DNA of 64,000 nucleotides, from positions 930,001 to 994,000 of the forward strand of contig NZ_CP132938.1 in assembly GCF_040358255.1 (NCBI RefSeq). Direction: 5' to 3'. The number at the start of each line of letters is the position of its first letter. The first letter of the stretch is position 1. The position numbers and the translations under genes were made by a program. The DNA comes from Tunturibacter gelidoferens (lineage in GTDB: Bacteria > Acidobacteriota > Terriglobia > Terriglobales > Acidobacteriaceae). The notes below the pieces were generated by a model. The model made no database searches. It saw nothing but the letters and a program-made list of their open reading frames with translations, and was not told the DNA's origin. Positions 60,672-64,000 of this stretch are shown piece by piece.

Positions 60672-61049
60672 ATATCTAAAAAGGCCAGCCTCAAAACTCT
60701 GCAAATCGTCATTTCGACCGCAACCGCGCAGTCTCATCGCACAGCGGAGTGCAGAGGAGATTGTTTGCGAAACTCTATCCTCAGACACCAGCCCATCGCT
60801 GCCCATTTCCAAATTGCGGACAATCCAGTAGAAGACAATCCAGTAGAAAATGACGAGATCCTTGTTTCCCGGTGCCGATCCCACAACGAGGTGATACCCT
60901 CCGGATTGCCTATACTCCGACCGGAGTTCGGCGGCCAACTTCCACACCAGATTCACGCTTCCCGGTAACCGCATCTGCCCGCAACAGCGTTCACCAGACC
61001 CCAAGGTGTTGATGCGAGCTCACTGAGCCGCGCCTGGAGGAGATAACGA
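60672..61049. other. Non-coding stretch of 378 bp before the FAD oxidase gene
   Basis: No credible gene is seen. It holds a degenerate GTCATTCCG-type repeat (about 60709-60755), a perfect tandem duplication (60819-60848), and the leader of the FAD oxidase gene with GGAGGAG just before its start. Confidence 0.5.
60819..60848. repeat. Perfect tandem duplication, 2 x 15 bp
   Basis: GACAATCCAGTAGAA occurs at 60819-60833 and again at 60834-60848 without mismatch. Like the 19-bp duplication at 14847-14884, it is intergenic and exact. Confidence 0.85.
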
Positions 61050-62411
61050 ATGACGCCTCAAATTGATACGAGTGATCAGCAGGAATTGAAAAGCCTGGTT
61101 CGGGGCACAGTTCATCTTCCCGGCGGCGACGGCTACGATGAGGCGCGCCAGGTTTGGAACGGAATGATCGACCGCCGGCCGGCAGCGGTCGTCTGCGCCG
61201 CCGGAGTCGCAGACGTGATCGCGACCGTGCAGTTCGCGAGTGAACGCGGTCTCCCGGTTGCCATCCGCGGCGGCGGCCACAACGTGGCGGGAACCGCGGT
61301 AGGCAATGGCAGCATCGTCATCGACCTTGCAAGGTTGAAGTCGGTTCAGGTCGATTCAGCCGAGCGCAGAGCGCGCGCAGGCGGCGGTGTCTTGTGGTGC
61401 GAATACGATCACGAGACGCAAGCCTTTGGCCTCGCTTCACCGGGAGGCGCGATCTCGACTACCGGCATCGCCGGCCTGACCCTTGGTGGAGGCTACGGCT
61501 ATCTATCGCGACGTTACGGAATGGCTTGCGACAACCTCGTTTCCGCCGACGTCGTCACAGCCTCCGGGGAACTGGTGACCGCGAGTGCCGACTCCAACCC
61601 CGATCTCTTCTGGGCGCTGCGCGGCGGTGGAGGCAACTTCGGGGTCGTCACGGCGTTCGAATTTCAACTTCATCCCGTCCGGGAACCGCTCGGCGGAATG
61701 ATCGTGTTTCCGTTCGAGTTGTCGAAGACCGTATTGCAGCGATTTCGCGACCTGTCTCTCGAAGCGAGCGACAACCTTACGCTATTGTCCGCAGTCCTGC
61801 CGGCTCTGGACGGCGGGAAGGCCGTCGCCGTAGTGTTGAGCGATATCGGGACCGAAGGGGAGGGCGAACGCGCCCTTCAGTCTTTCCGCGAACTGGGATC
61901 GGTTCTGGTCGACACGGTCGCGCGCATGCCATACTGCGCGATGCAGCAACAAGTCGATGTGTCCTACCCCAAGGGCCAGCGTCACTTCTGGAAATCCGCG
62001 TTTCTCAAAACTCTCACCGACGACATCTTCGACCTGATGATCGAAACCCTCAGCACGTCCCCTTCGCCACGGAACCTCATCATGATCGAGGTCTACGGAG
62101 GCGCGGTTGCACGGGTACCCACAGACGCCACGGCCTTCGGACACCGCGACGCAATGTTCAACCTGAGTCTTCTGGCCATCTCGGACGATCCCGCAATCGA
62201 CACCGAACAAACGGCGTGGGCGCGGGATGGATGGCAGAAGATTCTCCCCTACTCAACCGGCGGCGCCTACGTAAACTATCTCTCGGAGGGAGAGGACGTG
62301 CACTCCGCCTACAGCGACGCCCGCTTCCAGCGCCTCGCGGCGATCAAAGCGCAGTACGATCCCGCGAATCTATTCCGCTTCAATCAAAACATTCCGCCTG
62401 CCAAGAGTTAG
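61050..62411 (+). CDS. FAD-linked oxidoreductase, berberine-bridge-enzyme type
   Basis: The 453-residue protein has the PCMH FAD-binding fold: LPVAIRGGGHNVAGTAVGNG, where His of GGGHN is the usual covalent FAD attachment, SPGGAISTTGIAGLTLGGGYG, and DLFWALRGGGGNFGVVTAFEF. It ends with the BBE C-terminal segment (YVNYLSEGED, KAQYDPANLFRFNQNIPP). The Cys that makes a second FAD bond in bicovalent members is absent from the usual position (TGIAGL). Substrates are alcohols or sugars; none can be named. GGAGGAG lies before the ATG. No export signal is seen, so it is probably cytoplasmic. Confidence 0.92.
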   Translation: MTPQIDTSDQQELKSLVRGTVHLPGGDGYDEARQVWNGMIDRRPAAVVCAAGVADVIATVQFASERGLPVAIRGGGHNVAGTAVGNGSIVIDLARLKSVQVDSAERRARAGGGVLWCEYDHETQAFGLASPGGAISTTGIAGLTLGGGYGYLSRRYGMACDNLVSADVVTASGELVTASADSNPDLFWALRGGGGNFGVVTAFEFQLHPVREPLGGMIVFPFELSKTVLQRFRDLSLEASDNLTLLSAVLPALDGGKAVAVVLSDIGTEGEGERALQSFRELGSVLVDTVARMPYCAMQQQVDVSYPKGQRHFWKSAFLKTLTDDIFDLMIETLSTSPSPRNLIMIEVYGGAVARVPTDATAFGHRDAMFNLSLLAISDDPAIDTEQTAWARDGWQKILPYSTGGAYVNYLSEGEDVHSAYSDARFQRLAAIKAQYDPANLFRFNQNIPPAKS

Positions 62412-62499
62412 CCGCCCGACCACTCTCCGTCCGCAGGTCCGGAAACCGAAAGTAATCCAGAGGCCATTCGCTGCCTGGTTGGATAGATACAGCGCGCCC

Positions 62500-63126
62500 C
62501 TATTTTCGCCGCCTGCCGGGCGGAGTGGAGGGCTGCCTCGGCGTTGAGCGCGAACCTGCGATGAGGATGTCAACAAGACGGCGGGCGCTGGGCTCCCAGC
62601 CGGGCTGAGCAGCGGTGTGGAAGACGCCAACGAGGGCACGAACGAAGTCATTCGCGTCAGTGTCGGAGCGAAGATCGCCGCTCAAGACGGCCCGCTTGAC
62701 GGAGGTTACGAAGGCGGTGTTGATCAGCGACCGGGAGCCTTCCATGAGCCGCAAGGAGCCTCCAGCGATCGTATTCATGGCGGGGATGATGAGCATCTTT
62801 CCGGCGACATGGTCGATGAAGAGAAGCATCCACGCACGCAGCGCTTCAAGCGGTGGCATGGTGGCAGCGAAGCGCTGTTCGGCTGCAGCAAGCTTTTCGA
62901 CTTCGCTGCGATAAACGGCTTCGATGAGGTCGTCGCGAGTTGGAAAGTGGCGATAGAGGGTAGCGTTGCCGATACCGGATCGGCGTGCGATGTCGTCGAG
63001 GCTCGCATCTGCTCCATCGCGTGTGAAAACATCCTTGGCCACCTCAAGGATGCGCTCGCGGTTGCGCTCCGCGTCGGCACGGGGTTTGCGAGGAGGCGAG
63101 AGGCGCGACAACTTCTTTTTGGCCAT
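62500..63126 (-). CDS. TetR/AcrR family transcriptional regulator
   Basis: The 208-residue protein has a basic N-terminus (MAKKKLSRLSPPRKPRADAE), a TetR helix-turn-helix (RILEVAKDVFTRDGADASLD, DIARRSGIGNATLYRHFPTR) and a ligand domain of the SbtR-like C-terminal type (MLLFIDHVAGKMLIIPAMN). It diverges from the SDR gene, the typical layout of a repressor that controls its neighbour. Two 15-bp dyads lie in the shared intergenic region. Confidence 0.93.
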   Translation of the reverse strand: MAKKKLSRLSPPRKPRADAERNRERILEVAKDVFTRDGADASLDDIARRSGIGNATLYRHFPTRDDLIEAVYRSEVEKLAAAEQRFAATMPPLEALRAWMLLFIDHVAGKMLIIPAMNTIAGGSLRLMEGSRSLINTAFVTSVKRAVLSGDLRSDTDANDFVRALVGVFHTAAQPGWEPSARRLVDILIAGSRSTPRQPSTPPGRRRK

Positions 63127-63155
63127 AGAAACGGGAGACGAAAATTTTATGCAAC

Positions 63156-63170
63156 CGGGGACTATCCCCG
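63156..63170. promoter_or_regulatory. 15-bp dyad 1 in the TetR/SDR intergenic region
   Basis: CGGGGACTATCCCCG is a dyad with one mismatch, 30 bp from the TetR start codon. Its centre is 29 bp from that of the second dyad. It could be a TetR operator. A near copy at 51618-51632, away from any such regulator, argues that it may instead be a REP-like repeat. Confidence 0.45.
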
Positions 63171-63184
63171 TTTATCTTATTATG

Positions 63185-63199
63185 CGGGGACAGTCCCCG
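63185..63199. promoter_or_regulatory. 15-bp dyad 2 in the TetR/SDR intergenic region
   Basis: CGGGGACAGTCCCCG is a perfect palindrome around a central A, followed by TTTTATAAGG. It lies 78 bp upstream of the SDR start. As with dyad 1, it is either an operator or one arm of a REP pair. Confidence 0.45.
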
Positions 63200-63276
63200 T
63201 TTTATAAGGCACCAGCCTGAATGTCAACTTGACGCGGGCTTGGTAGACTGCGCCACCAACAACAGGAGGAGTGACC

Positions 63277-64000
63277 ATGCGTCTATTCGTAACGGGTTCG
63301 ACGGGATTCATTGGGACGGAGCTGGTGAAAGAGTTGATTGAGGTAGGGCACCAGGTGCGTGGACTTACCCGCAGCGATGCCGGCGTGGAGCAGTTGAAGG
63401 CTGTCGGTGCCGAGGTCCATCGCGGCGACTTCCAGGACCTCGACTGCCTGCGCCGCGGAGCCGAGGGGATGGATGCTGTGGTAAACCTGGCCTTCAACCA
63501 CGACGACTTTTCGAAGTTTGCGCAGAATGCGAAGGACGAGATCCAGGCGATTGAGGCCATGGGATCGGTCCTCGAACCAGGCAAGTTGCTGGTGATCACC
63601 TCCGGGGTCGGGCCCAGTGCACCGGGTCAGCTGCGCAAAGAGACTGATCCCCCGGCAGACTCGCCCGCGATGCCGCGCAGGCCGGAACAGGCGGCGCAGG
63701 CTGTGGCGGCAAAAGGTGTTCATGCGGCGATTGTGCGGCTACCGCAGGTGCATGACACGCGCAAGCAGGGGCTGGTGACGAGGTTGATTCAGATCTCTCG
63801 CGAGAAGGGTGTTTCGGCTTATGTGGGCGACGGCGCGAACCGCTGGGCCGCAGCTCCGCTAAAAGATGTTGCTCACCTGTATCGTCTGGCGGTCGAGAAG
63901 ACGGGACCAGGCACGACGACGTATCACGCTTTGCAGGAAGAGGGCGTGTCGCTGCGGGATATCGCGGAGACGATCGGTAAGGGGCTGCAGGTGCCGGTGG
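63277..64000 (+). CDS. NAD(P)-dependent epimerase/dehydratase-like SDR protein, cut by the window end
   Basis: The frame from the ATG at 63277 is open to the window end (241 codons). It begins MRLFVTGSTGFIGTELVKEL with the TGxxGxxG nucleotide-binding loop of extended or atypical SDRs, followed by GHQVRGLTRS, GAEVHRGDFQD, AVVNLAF, VITSGVG and AIVRLPQVH. The usual YxxxK is not evident (PRRPEQAAQAVAAKG stands near its place), which fits the atypical SDR group. AGGAGGAG lies close upstream. It diverges from the TetR gene and is the likely target of that regulator. Confidence 0.88.
   Translation, partial: MRLFVTGSTGFIGTELVKELIEVGHQVRGLTRSDAGVEQLKAVGAEVHRGDFQDLDCLRRGAEGMDAVVNLAFNHDDFSKFAQNAKDEIQAIEAMGSVLEPGKLLVITSGVGPSAPGQLRKETDPPADSPAMPRRPEQAAQAVAAKGVHAAIVRLPQVHDTRKQGLVTRLIQISREKGVSAYVGDGANRWAAAPLKDVAHLYRLAVEKTGPGTTTYHALQEEGVSLRDIAETIGKGLQVPV

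Noticed and set aside
1..64000. tRNA, rRNA, prophage or transposase genes
   Set aside because: None could be recognised in coding or intergenic sequence.

Overview
The window looks like a chromosomal segment of a subdivision 1 Acidobacterium (Terriglobia/Acidobacteriaceae, in the Granulicella/Edaphobacter/Terriglobus range). This is inferred from family content only: a very large Oar-type TonB receptor with a carboxypeptidase-regulatory N-terminus, choice-of-anchor-D repeat lipoproteins, a yajC-secD-secF-tonB-exbB-exbD-exbD-exbD run, CadC/TolB-type regulators, a DUF2252 protein and many Tat or lipoprotein signals. Genes are GC-rich with strong Shine-Dalgarno sites and frequent GTG/TTG starts. 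I see no rRNA, tRNA, CRISPR array, phage or transposase gene.

Layout. 1-3.0 kb: tail of an unknown gene, then a large repeat lipoprotein gene read in three frames. 3.0-3.7 kb: non-coding, with a terminator and repeat-like sequence. 3.7-15.2 kb: a co-directional minus-strand run, yajC, secD, secF, tonB, exbB, three exbD, an ABC permease/ATPase pair, a TPR lipoprotein, then biotin carboxylase and its biotin carrier. 15.4-19.2 kb: an MmcQ/YjbR protein, a heme-degrading-domain protein and a membrane glycosyltransferase lie between yajC and tgt. 19.3-24.8 kb: secreted or periplasmic enzymes (phosphoesterase, CotA-like multicopper oxidase, Tat aldo/keto reductase) and an unknown secreted protein. 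25-29.8 kb: MFS exporter, YceI, CadC-like regulator, DUF2252. 29.9-35.7 kb: AI-2E permease with an extra cytosolic domain, a hexanucleotide satellite, a CADD-like p-aminobenzoate synthase candidate, and an outer-membrane barrel coupled to a PAP2/haloperoxidase lipoprotein. 35.9-43 kb: folK, lpxC, M20 peptidase, maf, mutarotase, NIPSNAP, nucleoside hydrolase. 43-47 kb: the TonB receptor. 47-54.7 kb: endonuclease III-like, isoaspartyl peptidase, KTSC, poxB, CDP-alcohol transferase, greA, mltG, LolA-like lipoprotein. 54.9-64 kb: DoxX, a Gfo/Idh/MocA dehydrogenase with a coupled 70-residue protein, alpha/beta hydrolase, alr, SGNH lipoprotein, FAD oxidase, and a divergent TetR/SDR pair cut by the window end.

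How they work together. The Sec accessory proteins, the TonB energiser and the giant TonB receptor serve export and outer-membrane uptake. lpxC, mltG, alr and perhaps the Gfo/Idh enzyme serve the envelope. folK and the CADD-like protein suggest pterin and pABA supply for folate. Two non-coding themes stand out. One is a family of about 170-bp bilaterally palindromic intergenic elements (three full copies, one half copy). The other is a set of three apparent frameshifts in otherwise intact genes, each explained by one missing G in a G run on the coding strand.
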